In this document: positions 16,958 through 27,300 of the stretch, piece by piece | Position numbering within the stretch: the first letter of the stretch is position 1 | Layout: every line of letters starts with the position of its first letter | The notes under the pieces: generated by a model | What the model was told of the DNA's origin: nothing | Database searches by the model: none | What the model saw: only the letters and a program-made list of their open reading frames with translations | Assembly: GCA_027490155.1 (NCBI GenBank) | Contig: JAIXYP010000037.1 | Location: forward strand, 62,001-126,000 | Direction of reading: 5' to 3' | DNA from: Cytophagaceae bacterium | GTDB lineage: Bacteria > Bacteroidota > Bacteroidia > Cytophagales > Flexibacteraceae | DNA length: 64,000 nucleotides | Program-made: the position numbers and the translations under genes

Positions 16958-18682
16958 CTAGGCTCGTGCCCTGAAAGCCTTGCTATCCAAGGTTCGGGGC
17001 GCAGGAGGGCCAACCTGACACGGGATAAAGGCAGTAGCAATGGTGCCGGTATGGACATTGGATGTGAGCTGGATACTCCCACCTATATTGCCAAGTATCT
17101 TCCTGACGATTGAAAGGCCTACACCACTTCCCTTTGTCCGGTTGTTTCCAGTATAGAACATATCAAACACATGCTCTAGGTGCTCGGGCGGAATGCCAGG
17201 TCCATTGTCCTGAACCGTAAGCGAAATACCATCTGCCTGCGCAATGAGGCCAATTTTGAGCAGTGGTTTATCATTATGGTTGAACCCAATGGCATTGGAA
17301 AGCAGGTTATTCAGGATTTGACTTATCGGCCATTTGTTTTGGAATATGGTTGGCCAAATTTGAGGAAGCTCTACCCTGACATTGTGGCCCACTTGTAGAT
17401 ACTCTAAGCAGTTAACCACCAACTGTTCGGTATCGATCCAAGTTAGATCATTGTTGTTTTTGGTTGACTGGGCATAGACAATCAGGCCATCGAGCATGGT
17501 GTCAACCCGTTTGGCAATGCCACGTACTATGTCGAGCTGTGCCTTGCTGTGTGGACTGACAAGGGGGCCCAATTCTTCTTCTATTTCGTCGATGATACGA
17601 TCAATGCTGCTGATTGGTGCTTTAACATCTTGTGCTATAACCTGGGTCAGGTTGTTAATTTCATCAGACGCTTGCTTAATCATACTTGCTTCTGCATCCG
17701 TGAGGCGTTGTTGGTCTAGGTTGGTCACACCAGCATAGAGTACTCCAACAACCGATATCGCTGCACCATTGCTATCACGTTTGACTTTTGCTTTGATGTG
17801 TAACGAGCACAGGCTGGCATCGTCAGGATGGGTCACCAAGAAGTGATCCTCGAAATACTCGCCTTCGTTAATGGCATTATATAGTTTGCCCATCACCTGC
17901 TTCCGGTAGTCACTATGGATGTAGCGCTCAAGCAGGGCCATGGTCGGGTTGGCCACTTGCGGTATGCCTAGCAAGTCGAACATGGCAGGCGTCCAGTTGG
18001 TGATGCCAGCCTCTAGGTTGATATAAAAGGCTCCTAGTTCACCCACTTGGCACGCCTCTTCCAAAAAGGTTGGTTGAGGTGGGGTATAGGTTTGGGACGA
18101 GTTCGAGTCGGACGTGTTGGCACGATAGGTTGTGAAGGAGGTGCTACCTTGGTAGAGGTTGGCTCCTCTCGGGATTTCTTGTTGCTGATCTAGTCCAAAG
18201 GGCTGAAATAACCCCTGTTTGTTGTGGCCAGAAACAGCATCTGGACTTGATGTACGTCCTTGTGCTAGGTTTCCAAAATGCTCTCTGATTGAGATTAGGA
18301 CTTTGTTTTGGTTTGACCCAAGCCAATTGACCTTCATGTCTGCCTGTGGGAATGGCGACGGCTCAAGCACGATAAACTTGCCGGGCTGGTTGAAGCCTTG
18401 ACGTTGGGCCTCGTTGAAAAGCTCGCGTAGATTTAGCTGTGGCAACCATTTAAGTGCTGCAAAATTATTGGCTAATACTTTTCCGTCTGACGAGACAGCT
18501 GCCAGAGCGTCGGTCGTAGCCTCAAACAAAAGGGATATTAGGTCTTGTTGTATCATAGGTTTGGCAAACTCTGGATAATCCTCAATTATTTGACGCAAGT
18601 CTGGCTTTACCTTTGCAAGATAAGTACAAAGGCCGAAACATGAGGGCAGGATTGTCCTTGTTAATGCCTCTTTATTGTCCAC
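16958..18682 (-). CDS. PAS-domain histidine kinase lacking the phospho-acceptor His
   Basis: A 574-residue soluble protein with no membrane segments. Domains: a PAS-like region (~45-90, AVSSDGKVLANN), a longer PAS/PAC pair (~205-325, GAFYINLEAGITNWTPAMFD), a dimerisation helix (~335-400) and a HATPase domain (~430-560) with N-box NNLLSNAIGFNHND, G1 VQDNGPGIPPE, F-box FDMFYTGNN and G2 GSGVGLSIV. The ATP site looks complete, but the H-box reads IAQDVKAPI: the His of the usual SHDL(K/R)APL motif is Gln351 (CAA, 17630-17632). Standard autophosphorylation should therefore be impossible at this site. It is divergent from the HtrA protease gene and upstream of a PAS/pseudo-receiver gene. Confidence 0.85.
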   Translation of the reverse strand: MDNKEALTRTILPSCFGLCTYLAKVKPDLRQIIEDYPEFAKPMIQQDLISLLFEATTDALAAVSSDGKVLANNFAALKWLPQLNLRELFNEAQRQGFNQPGKFIVLEPSPFPQADMKVNWLGSNQNKVLISIREHFGNLAQGRTSSPDAVSGHNKQGLFQPFGLDQQQEIPRGANLYQGSTSFTTYRANTSDSNSSQTYTPPQPTFLEEACQVGELGAFYINLEAGITNWTPAMFDLLGIPQVANPTMALLERYIHSDYRKQVMGKLYNAINEGEYFEDHFLVTHPDDASLCSLHIKAKVKRDSNGAAISVVGVLYAGVTNLDQQRLTDAEASMIKQASDEINNLTQVIAQDVKAPISSIDRIIDEIEEELGPLVSPHSKAQLDIVRGIAKRVDTMLDGLIVYAQSTKNNNDLTWIDTEQLVVNCLEYLQVGHNVRVELPQIWPTIFQNKWPISQILNNLLSNAIGFNHNDKPLLKIGLIAQADGISLTVQDNGPGIPPEHLEHVFDMFYTGNNRTKGSGVGLSIVRKILGNIGGSIQLTSNVHTGTIATAFIPCQVGPPAPRTLDSKAFRARA

Positions 18683-18776
18683 CTAGTTAACCGGTCTGGT
18701 TTGTGATTCTAACAAGACGCTGGGCAGGAAATCGGGCAAACCAAAACAAATCCCAAACGACCACTTTAGACCTACA

Positions 18777-20276
18777 ATGAAACAGTTTTTTCTTTTTTTG
18801 TTAGCAGCATTTGTGGGTGCAGCTATAGCCCTTGGTCTTGAGCGTCTAAGTAACTCAGATGGTGGTAATTTGTCAGATAATAGCGGTGGCATCGAAGGAA
18901 AACAACGTCGCTGGCTAGGTGCCAAGGCAGGATCGTCCGACACAACCAACGTACCGCTGGGACTCAATTTCGTAGGTGCAGCTCGATTGGCTAGCCCTGC
19001 AGTTGTTTCTATCCAGAGCCGATCTTCCAGAACCAGTAATCAAAGGAGTGTCAATCCGTTTGAGGAGTTTTTTGGCAATCCAGATGGTGGGAGCGGTGAC
19101 GAACAATTTGGTTTGCCTTCTGAAAGTAGTGGATCAGGTGTCATCTTAACAGCTGATGGCTACATCGTGACCAATAACCATGTAGTAGATGGAGCTACGG
19201 AGGTAAAGGTTGTGCTGGATGATAAGCGTAGTTTTGTGGCCAAGATCATCGGTATCGACCCCACAACAGACCTAGCATTGGTCAAGATAGATGCCCAAGG
19301 TTTGCCTTTTGTAAGCTATGGTAACAGCGATGCGCTGGAAATCGGTGAGTGGGTCTTGGCCCTTGGCAATCCTTATGACTTAACCCAAACAGTCACAGCT
19401 GGCATCGTAAGCGCCAAAGCGCGGAACATCAACATTCTCCGGACCAAGAGCAATATGCAAATTGAGAGCTTTATCCAGACAGATGCGGCTGTTAACCCAG
19501 GTAATAGTGGCGGTGCCCTCGTGAACCTAAGGGGAGAGCTGGTAGGCATAAATACTGCGATTGCTAGTCAGACAGGCAGCTATACTGGCTATTCGTTTGC
19601 TGTCCCAGTCTCGATCGTTAAAAAAGTGATCGATGACTTGCTTCAGTTTGGCGATGTCCAACGGGCTGTCCTTGGGGTTGAGGTCCGGGATATATCAGCT
19701 GAGTTTGCCAAAGAAAAGGACCTGCCAGATACTAAAGGAGTGTATATCAGTGGTGTATTTGCGCGCAGTGGCGCAGCAGATGCAAAGCTGGTGGCGGGGG
19801 ATGTGATCTACAAAATCAATGGACAAGAAGTCAATAGCTCCGCCCAGATGATCGAGCTCGTTGCACGCAACCGTCCTGGCGATAAACTCAAGATCACTTA
19901 CGGCCACAGTGGCTCGATCAGAACCACCGAAGTTAGGCTCAAGTCTAGATCGGGCGAGGAAAAATTGACTTCTGCCAAGCCAAACAACTATAAAAGCCAG
20001 GTTCTTGGTGCCGAACTCCGGACCCTGACAGCCCAGGAGCTCAAAACTGCCAACCTAACTTCTGGTATCAAAGTAATTAAGGTATTACCTAGTGGTGTTT
20101 TGGGGGCTGCAGGCATTAAGGATGGGTTTATCATCTCAGCACTTGATAAAAAAGCAGTGACTGACCCTGCTCAATTTGAGCGCATATTGGGCGAAACTAA
20201 CGGTGGTGCTTTGCTAGAAGGCCAATATCCAAACGGACGCAAGTCCTACTATGCTATTGCCCCTAATGCTAACTAA
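18777..20276 (+). CDS. Do/HtrA-family periplasmic serine endoprotease
   Basis: A 499-residue protease. The N-terminus (MKQFFLFLLAAFVGAAIALG) is a signal peptide or membrane anchor. The trypsin-like domain has the full triad: H135 in VTNNHVVDGA, D165 in TTDLALVKI, and S244 in NPGNSGGAL. Two PDZ domains follow (~300-390, VLGVEVRDISAEF; ~410-495, VLGAELRTLTAQ). It degrades or refolds damaged envelope proteins and is usually induced by envelope stress. The two PDZ layout fits DegP/DegQ (Do) rather than DegS. The start ATG at 18777 is 94 bases from the divergent kinase start. Confidence 0.93.
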   Translation: MKQFFLFLLAAFVGAAIALGLERLSNSDGGNLSDNSGGIEGKQRRWLGAKAGSSDTTNVPLGLNFVGAARLASPAVVSIQSRSSRTSNQRSVNPFEEFFGNPDGGSGDEQFGLPSESSGSGVILTADGYIVTNNHVVDGATEVKVVLDDKRSFVAKIIGIDPTTDLALVKIDAQGLPFVSYGNSDALEIGEWVLALGNPYDLTQTVTAGIVSAKARNINILRTKSNMQIESFIQTDAAVNPGNSGGALVNLRGELVGINTAIASQTGSYTGYSFAVPVSIVKKVIDDLLQFGDVQRAVLGVEVRDISAEFAKEKDLPDTKGVYISGVFARSGAADAKLVAGDVIYKINGQEVNSSAQMIELVARNRPGDKLKITYGHSGSIRTTEVRLKSRSGEEKLTSAKPNNYKSQVLGAELRTLTAQELKTANLTSGIKVIKVLPSGVLGAAGIKDGFIISALDKKAVTDPAQFERILGETNGGALLEGQYPNGRKSYYAIAPNAN

Positions 20277-20341
20277 ACGTCCTTAATCTCATTAAAGGTT
20301 GGGCTATCAGGCAAAAGTCCAAGTCCATAATCATCTCACCC

Positions 20342-20965
20342 ATGTTTACAGGTATTATTGAATCCACTGGTGCCGTCCTCGGTATTCATCAAAGTGGCAC
20401 CAACTATACATTCACCGTTCAGTCGCCGTTGGCATCTGAACTTAAGGTGGATCAAAGTTTAGCTCATAATGGCGTTTGCCTAACTGTTGTCTCCATTGAC
20501 ACAGCCTCAGGTACCCATCAAGTCACTGCAATCTCCGAGACACTTTCCAAAACAAACTTAGGCCAGCTCCAGGTCGGTTCGGTCCTTAACCTTGAGCGTT
20601 GTTTGGTTGTGGGCGCACGCCTAGATGGCCACTTTGTCCAAGGGCATGTGGATGGAACTGCTACGGTAACAAGGATCTTGGATCAGGAAGGAAGCTGGGA
20701 GATCACGCTCCAGATAGATCCTGCTTATGGTCATCTAGTTGTCGAAAAGGGTTCGATATGCCTCAATGGCATTAGTCTAACCGTTTTTGGTCTAGGCCCT
20801 GATACAATCAAGGTGGCTATTATCCCCTACACCTGGGAGCATACCGACATCCATAGTTGGCATGTTGGCTCCAAGGTTAATATCGAGTTTGACATCTTGG
20901 GGAAGTACTTGGACCGTTGGAAAGTTTTGGCTGGCCCGTCGCCCATAATGGCCGATCTAAACTAG
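20342..20965 (+). CDS. ribE: Riboflavin synthase subunit alpha
   Basis: A 207-residue enzyme that converts two 6,7-dimethyl-8-ribityllumazine molecules to riboflavin. It opens with the family signature MFTGIIESTG and has two lumazine-binding repeats: the first with NGVCLTVVSI (~44-53) and the second with HFVQGHVDGTATV and NGISLTVFGL (~98-150). Length is standard. It lies 66 bases after the htrA gene and 92 bases before a membrane-protein gene that seems to have its own promoter. No other rib genes or FMN riboswitch are visible in this window. Confidence 0.95.
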   Translation: MFTGIIESTGAVLGIHQSGTNYTFTVQSPLASELKVDQSLAHNGVCLTVVSIDTASGTHQVTAISETLSKTNLGQLQVGSVLNLERCLVVGARLDGHFVQGHVDGTATVTRILDQEGSWEITLQIDPAYGHLVVEKGSICLNGISLTVFGLGPDTIKVAIIPYTWEHTDIHSWHVGSKVNIEFDILGKYLDRWKVLAGPSPIMADLN

Positions 20966-21010
20966 GTCGGTTCTTGAAGGTATCGGTGCGGAAATGAGTA
21001 GATAATAATC

Positions 21011-21018
21011 TACCTTTG
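21011..21018 (+). promoter_or_regulatory. Candidate promoter -7 box (TACCTTTG)
   Basis: TACCTTTG matches TAnnTTTG exactly and lies 39 bases before the ATG of the polytopic membrane protein at 21057. No TTTG at the ideal -33 distance was found. Confidence 0.5.
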
Positions 21019-21056
21019 ATGGTTATATCAATCACGAAATTCTAAGTCTGCCTTCG

Positions 21057-23336
21057 ATGGCTACACCAGCTTTCAGACCTTTGACACCAAGCCGCACACT
21101 GGGCACCAGTGCGCGCATTATCCGTCAGAGTCAGGCATTCCGGAAGCCTTTCAACAAGAAGTTGGGGTGGTATTCTGGTCTTGTGTTTGCTGTTGTGTTT
21201 GCTATACTTAACTTATTGCATGGCAACCTTTTTGGCCAAGTAGATGTCCTAGGTTTTGAAACCTATCAGTCTGCCAGCAACCTTTGGCATCATGCATTTA
21301 TTGGCAATGGACCAGCAGGTGCCAAGGTGGACTCGGTCTATAATCCAGTCCAGTTCCTGCTCTATCTTGTAGGTTCCGTTCTCAGTATACCGCTTCCTGT
21401 TTTGGTGGTGCTTCAGGCATTTGGGCTCACGTTTTTGTTGGGCTATCAGTTCGCTCGTTATCTAGTGGATCGGGCCCAAAATTGGGTTATTGGCCTTGCG
21501 CTTATCGTAAGTACGATCATTTTCGTCAATGGCGATTTTGTCCACAGTGTCAACATCGCCAGTCATCAGGCATGGTTTGGTTTGATATTCCTGAGTATGA
21601 TGGTCGAAATGGCCGTAGATGTCCGACGCCAAACTGTCCGTAGCCGCATTTTTGTGTTAGTTGGGTTTGCCTCAGTATGCCATCCTTTAGGGTTTCTGTT
21701 GGTTTTGCCAGTGCTGTATTTGTACTACAATCGTTCGCCAAAGGGGCCGAACCAAAATGCCCTTAATCTGATATTTACATACGGCCTAGGTATTGCTGTA
21801 GGTTACCAGGTATTGCGACTAATTTACTTTGGTACACTTGGTTTTTTTGATCCCATCATCAATTTTCAATGGCAGCTGTCAGTGCATGGTTTCCACTACT
21901 TAATCGGTGGCTGCATCAAAACCATGCTCCAGTTTGAGGATGCGTCAGGACTTTGGTGCCTTGTTTTATTGGTTTTGGCTTTGTTTGTGGAGCGGCAGCC
22001 GGGCCTTGGTTTATTAGGATTGTCCATCGTGACTTCCGTCATAGTGATGTCATTGGCTTCTTTTATCCTGCCGATGCAAGCGGAAACGGCCTCAAATTTT
22101 GTCTGGATGACGCCATTGATGGCTGTCGTGCCAGCCTATTTTGTGATGAATCCTTTACCTCATTTCATCCCAAGCTGGAACACAAGGTTATTCATCACGG
22201 CCTTGACTGTAGTCATGATCGCAGGGGTGACCTGGACGAGCAAGGCTCATAACCTTGTTGTGGTGCCAAATGCACAGGAGCCATTGGATAGGGCCATTGC
22301 ACAGCTAGGTATCAAAATGCCCGTGGTTTATGGCGTTATGCCGACAATGAAACCAAATCCGGATATTACTTGGGCAAGCAATGGCCGGATCGATCGGTTA
22401 CTAACTCCGAATCCTGGTGCTTATCTGGATTGGTTCTTCGAGTGTGTAGCCCCTGACATTCTGGTCCTGAGCCGAGCAGATCCGAAACATCAGATCCTTA
22501 AGCAGGATGCTAGATTCGGACTGACATATGGGCTCTTTAGCGAAGGCGGTGCCGAGACACCAGATGTCTATTTGCGAAAAGAAATGCAGCAAAAGGGCGA
22601 GGAGTACCAGCTTCTGAAACGCCTAGAGAATGCGCTTGATAAAAGCTCGGACCTACAAATTGAGCTCCCAAGAATTGTCAAGCAGGAGAAAAAACGTCTT
22701 GAAGGCCAAGGTGGTGTCTATCACCTGCAGCCCTTAGTGCGGTCCCTGACCAAACTTGCCGTCCGGCTCGAATGGGTGGACTGCCTTGAGGATATCGGGA
22801 ATATCATGGCTGAAACTGAAGGTGGGGCTCTCAACAGGATGCTAGTTACGGCCTCCTACACTGCACGGTTTGATGTCGAGTTGGTGGATGAGCTAACACG
22901 ATATTACTTCGTTTCCAACTTTACGCAGGGAAATGCGCGTCAGATGCAGCTATTGCTCGATAGCCCTGACCCAGTTTCAACGCTCCCAAACTCTCCAGGG
23001 TTTCAGGATGGCAAAATTAAGGTATTCCTCAACCGGAACAGTATGGTAGTCTATCTGCCTAATGCCAATAATGTGGATACCTTATCACCGTTTTTCGTCA
23101 AAATCAATCAGTTTGTTGGCCAGCAGCATGACGGCAAAGTCTTGTTTGATATGCCATCTTTCAAGATTTCTGACCAGCTGAATCTGTTAGGTCCTTCTGA
23201 TGGATACGCCTCTTTTGCGCTACCTGGCCAAGGCAATGTCTCGACGATCGAGATTGGCCAACGAAACTCCAGTCAAGCCATCATCTGGACGACTAGTTTT
23301 TCAGTCAACCATGTCCGGAACCGTGATGCCTTCTGA
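21057..23336 (+). CDS. Large polytopic membrane protein with C-terminal soluble region
   Basis: A 759-residue protein. Residues ~40-400 hold about ten hydrophobic helices; the remaining ~360 residues are soluble and without recognised motif. The first loop (VDVLGFETYQSASNLWH) has the layout of GT-C glycosyltransferases but lacks a clear catalytic acidic pair, so I do not assign that function. Size, topology and position resemble the other polytopic gene at 12278, although the two do not look like close relatives. A gene for a carbohydrate-binding-like secreted protein follows 28 bases later, so the two are probably cotranscribed and may act together on a surface glycan; this link is inference. 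Confidence 0.65.
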   Translation: MATPAFRPLTPSRTLGTSARIIRQSQAFRKPFNKKLGWYSGLVFAVVFAILNLLHGNLFGQVDVLGFETYQSASNLWHHAFIGNGPAGAKVDSVYNPVQFLLYLVGSVLSIPLPVLVVLQAFGLTFLLGYQFARYLVDRAQNWVIGLALIVSTIIFVNGDFVHSVNIASHQAWFGLIFLSMMVEMAVDVRRQTVRSRIFVLVGFASVCHPLGFLLVLPVLYLYYNRSPKGPNQNALNLIFTYGLGIAVGYQVLRLIYFGTLGFFDPIINFQWQLSVHGFHYLIGGCIKTMLQFEDASGLWCLVLLVLALFVERQPGLGLLGLSIVTSVIVMSLASFILPMQAETASNFVWMTPLMAVVPAYFVMNPLPHFIPSWNTRLFITALTVVMIAGVTWTSKAHNLVVVPNAQEPLDRAIAQLGIKMPVVYGVMPTMKPNPDITWASNGRIDRLLTPNPGAYLDWFFECVAPDILVLSRADPKHQILKQDARFGLTYGLFSEGGAETPDVYLRKEMQQKGEEYQLLKRLENALDKSSDLQIELPRIVKQEKKRLEGQGGVYHLQPLVRSLTKLAVRLEWVDCLEDIGNIMAETEGGALNRMLVTASYTARFDVELVDELTRYYFVSNFTQGNARQMQLLLDSPDPVSTLPNSPGFQDGKIKVFLNRNSMVVYLPNANNVDTLSPFFVKINQFVGQQHDGKVLFDMPSFKISDQLNLLGPSDGYASFALPGQGNVSTIEIGQRNSSQAIIWTTSFSVNHVRNRDAF

Positions 23337-23364
23337 TTTGAGACCACCTTGTTTACATTCTAGT

Positions 23365-24150
23365 ATGACCAATATCCGTCTAATTACCGCTCTGATAATG
23401 TTCGGATTGGTTTTGGTTGTTCCGTCCCCAAGTCAATGCCAACGGCTGAACGATCAGGTCCTAACAGCCTACAGGGTCAAGCTAATTAACCAAAAGCCAC
23501 CCAAAGGAACGATTTCCCAACGGATCATATTTGACCCTCGGACCAAAACATATCCTCTAGATCAGTACTGGATAGGAGCAAGGCCAAGTGATAAGGATTT
23601 TTCGGGCCATTTCAGGTTGGGATACACAAAAGACTCATTGGTAATAGAGGCTACAATTGTGGACGATATTCTCTTTGATGGCAGGCCAGATCCGTTAGAA
23701 AAGTATTGGGATGATGACTGTCTAGAAATTTTCCTAGATCCTGATGCAAGTGGTGGTCCGCATCAATATAACCATAATGCATGGGCCTATCATATAGCAC
23801 TTGACCATACCTGTGTCGATTTTGGTCCATCCGAAAAGCCTGCTATCTACCCGCATGCACACACCCAAACGGTTGTTTCAAAGTTGCCTAACGGATCATC
23901 TAAAACCGTGTGGACTGTGAAAGTAGCCATGCATAAGGACAACTATCAAGATGCCAAGTTAGCCACCGACCAAGCCAACAAAGCTATCCAGCCCACGAAA
24001 CAAAAACGTATTGGTTTTGCTCTGGCCTATTGTGATAACGACAGCAGCCCTGAGCGTGAAAACTTTATCGGCTCGGTACCAGTGCCCGGTCAAGACAAAA
24101 ATCAAGGCTACAAAAATGCTTGGATTTTTGGTTTGCTAGAGTTCAAGTAA
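23365..24150 (+). CDS. Secreted CBM9-like carbohydrate-binding protein
   Basis: From the ATG at 23365 the protein has a signal peptide (MTNIRLITALIMFGLVLVV, cleavage near PSPSQC) and 261 residues. The body matches the family-9 carbohydrate-binding fold: DQYWIGARPSDKDFSGHFRL, LVIEATIVDDILFD, then WDDDCLEIFLDPDASGG and late IGFALAYCDND. Such modules bind sugar chain ends or act in glycan-related surface proteins; the DDDCLEIFLDPD stretch is the diagnostic part. A Cys at the signal end (PSQC) could make it a lipoprotein, but the lipobox is poor. The frame is open further upstream to 23200, overlapping the preceding gene, but the ATG at 23365 with its signal peptide is the sensible start. Confidence 0.8.
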   Translation: MTNIRLITALIMFGLVLVVPSPSQCQRLNDQVLTAYRVKLINQKPPKGTISQRIIFDPRTKTYPLDQYWIGARPSDKDFSGHFRLGYTKDSLVIEATIVDDILFDGRPDPLEKYWDDDCLEIFLDPDASGGPHQYNHNAWAYHIALDHTCVDFGPSEKPAIYPHAHTQTVVSKLPNGSSKTVWTVKVAMHKDNYQDAKLATDQANKAIQPTKQKRIGFALAYCDNDSSPERENFIGSVPVPGQDKNQGYKNAWIFGLLEFK

Positions 24151-24314
24151 TGCCATTTTAGAATGGCTGCCGTCAACCTAAAAGTACTTCAACGTCTGGC
24201 TTAGGCCAGCAAATTATGGCATGGCATAGTTGGTTTATGCCATTTTTGCGTTCTTTACTACTCAGACACTGCATGGGCACATTGCCAAGGCTCAATCTAT
24301 TAGCGACATTAGCT

Positions 24315-27300
24315 ATGCTCCACTACTTTGCCAAAACACTCCGCTCGATTCTGCTTTGTTGCTTGACCTTTGGGTTGACGCAAATGGTCCTTGCCCAGTG
24401 CCCAGTGCCCAGTTTCCAGATCCCGTCTAACATCTGCGCTGGCCAGCCTATAAACCTGTCAAATACCAGTACAGGTGGTGCAAGCTATAATTGGAGTTTT
24501 TGCAACTCTGCCTTAAGGACAACACCTCTAGCACGCGATATGGCAGGTATCCCGGTGATAACTTTACCGGGGATCAATACTGCCATCCGGGTTTCGAAGA
24601 CAGTGTTGGACGGCTCCAACTATTTTTCTTACGTTCTTGGTTCTGATAGCCGTTTATATCGGGTGATCCATGGACAAGATGTCAGGAATGTCATTAGAGT
24701 GGAGTCATTAGGTAATCCCAGAAACCTAATCAATGCAGCTAGTGCTCTCGATTTGGTCCAGGATGCAGGGATATGGTATGTTTTGGTTGCCAACCGGGTC
24801 GATTCAAAGATCATTCGGTACAACCTAGGCAATGACCTTGGGGTGACCGCTGCAGGTATCACGGCGGATAGCATTATGGTGGCCCCCAGTAATATCAATG
24901 GAGCGGGAGGGTTTCAGGTTATTAAGGAAGGCGGGCAGTACTTTGGTTTCCTAGGCTCTAGTGGGCTGAACCAAGTGATGGTCATTCAGTTTGGCACAAG
25001 TATCAATACCAACTCGGCCACAACCTACATCTTTAACGGTCCCAGCGGTGCCAATATCGGAGATTTTTCGGTCATCAAGGATTGTAACAACTGGTTTATC
25101 CTAGCAGCAAATAACCCTGGATTTAGTAACCGTACTATTCTCAGGGGAAATATGGGTGGTAACTTGTCAAACATCGTTCCGGTCTGGACTGTTGCATACT
25201 CCGTTGGTCAGGCCGAGTCAATTTCGGGGGTTACTTCCGTTCGAGAGTCTGGTCAGATTCAGGCCTTTTTGACACTTGGTGGTGGGGGTGTTCTCAATCT
25301 AAACTTTAGAGGCAATTTGCTCAATACGCCTTTGGTGCGTACCATAGGGGTTTATCCTGGGTTGCTTAACGGACGCACCCCGACATTGCTCAAGTTAGGT
25401 ACTTCGGAATGGATCCTGCTTTGTAACTCTTCGTCCGTCAACTCTACCCGATTCGGACGTATAATTTTCAAAGACTCTTGTTACGCTTCGGTTAGCGGTA
25501 GTTCACTCTTTAATCCTGCCCCCTTTACATTTACCAAGCCTGGCAAATACTACATCTCGCTGGACGTAACCAATGCTGCAGGTCAGGTAAGGTCAACAAT
25601 TGACTCTGTAACCATCAGGCCAGCCTACACCCCTGACTTCATAACTACTAGGCCATGTGGGGCCCTGCAAGTAGGTTTTGACGAGGCGTCGCAGATCTGT
25701 ACCAATTCGCCAATCATTTCTTGGGCTTGGGACTTCGGTGATGCCATTGGTAATTCAAACATCAAGAATCCTACCTACAGATATACTGCTCCTGGCTTCT
25801 ATAACGTCACACTAACACTGACCAATTCCCTCGGGATGACAGAGTCCAGGACCAAAAGAATCTTGGTCGAGGATGGTACAAATACTGCGGCTTTTGTGGC
25901 ACCTACCAATAGTTGCTCGGGCGCGCCAATTAGTTTTCAGGATGCATCTGTGGCTGGCCTAGACTCGATTAAACAATGGAGCTGGAACTTTGGAGATGGT
26001 GGTACAAGTAATCTCCAGAACCCAACTCATACCTACACCTCTGGTGGAACATATACGGTTTCGTTAGCCGTAACCTCCCTAAGCGGATGCACTAAACAAA
26101 CCCAGCAACAGATCACGATTAGGCCGGGCATTGCCTTGGCCTTTGCAATTGACCAACAGTGCCAGTTTAAGGCCGTTTCGTTTAGCAACGCAAGTGTACC
26201 TGCCAGTGGCGTGACTGTCAGTAGCTATACTTGGAATTTTGGAGATGGAAGCCCACTCCAGTCTGGCACCAATGTTTCGCATATCTACCTACGAGCCGAC
26301 ACCTTCCTGGTGACCCTCACGGCGGTCGGGAGCAACGGTTGCACCTCAATCTTGCAGAAAGGTATCCGGATTTTCCCTAAGCCTGCAGCCAAGTTTAGTA
26401 TCCCTAACTTTAATTTCCTGGGTGATGTCACGACCTTTCGTGACTCTAGCACGGCACCCTTCCAGACCATTAGTAGCTATGCCTGGAACTTTGGCGAGCC
26501 ATCCTCAGGTTCTCAGAATACTTCGATAGCGATCAATCCTTCGCATGTGTTTCAGACACCCGGTATTTTTGAGGTCACACTGGTCATAACTACTAACCGT
26601 GGCTGTGCAGACACCTCTGTCCGGATGGTTGAGGTCAAGGAGCCATGCCCGCAAGTCAGCTATAACATCACCTCCTCCTCAGCCCCAATCAATACAGTTA
26701 TTCCTCAGGTCTTGTCGGCACCTTCGGCCACTTTCTTCGAGCAAGACCAATGCGCTGGTGATCTAGGAAAAACCCCTTTGGCGGTATCGCAGTCTATTAT
26801 CAATTCTGTGATTGACAATACGTCTAGGATAGCTATTGCCCGAGATGGTAATAAGTGGTATGGTATCGGTGTTAACCAAGCGGATGTCACGGTCAACAAT
26901 AGCCAAGTGGCTCACCTTTATGAGTTTGACACCTCCTTGTTCAATGCACCAACCGTCAGTAATCAAGGAATATTAGGAGGACAGCTATCTCGCCCTGTGG
27001 ACATGGCCCTTCAAAAGGCCAATGGTATTTGGTATGCTTGGGCGTTGAATGCAAACGGCACGTTAGTTAAGATCAACCTTGGGGCTCAGCTCAATCCCTT
27101 GCTGTCAAGTGGCAGCCAGCTCATTACCCTGCCGACACCGATCAGGACTCCCATCAAAATGCGTTTGGTTCAGGACAAGGACTCAACATTCTTGTTCGCG
27201 CTTAGTAACGACGGCACCAATGCCAACCTGACCCGTATCGCCTTTGGGCCGGATCTCACTACGCCAATCGTCACTGTACTTAATAATCCTCAAGTCCTCC

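Noticed and set aside
24230-24430. 66-codon frame at the beginning of the giant protein gene
   Set aside because: It is the +2 shadow of the signal-peptide region; noted only because slippage in the GCCCAGT repeat would join the two frames.
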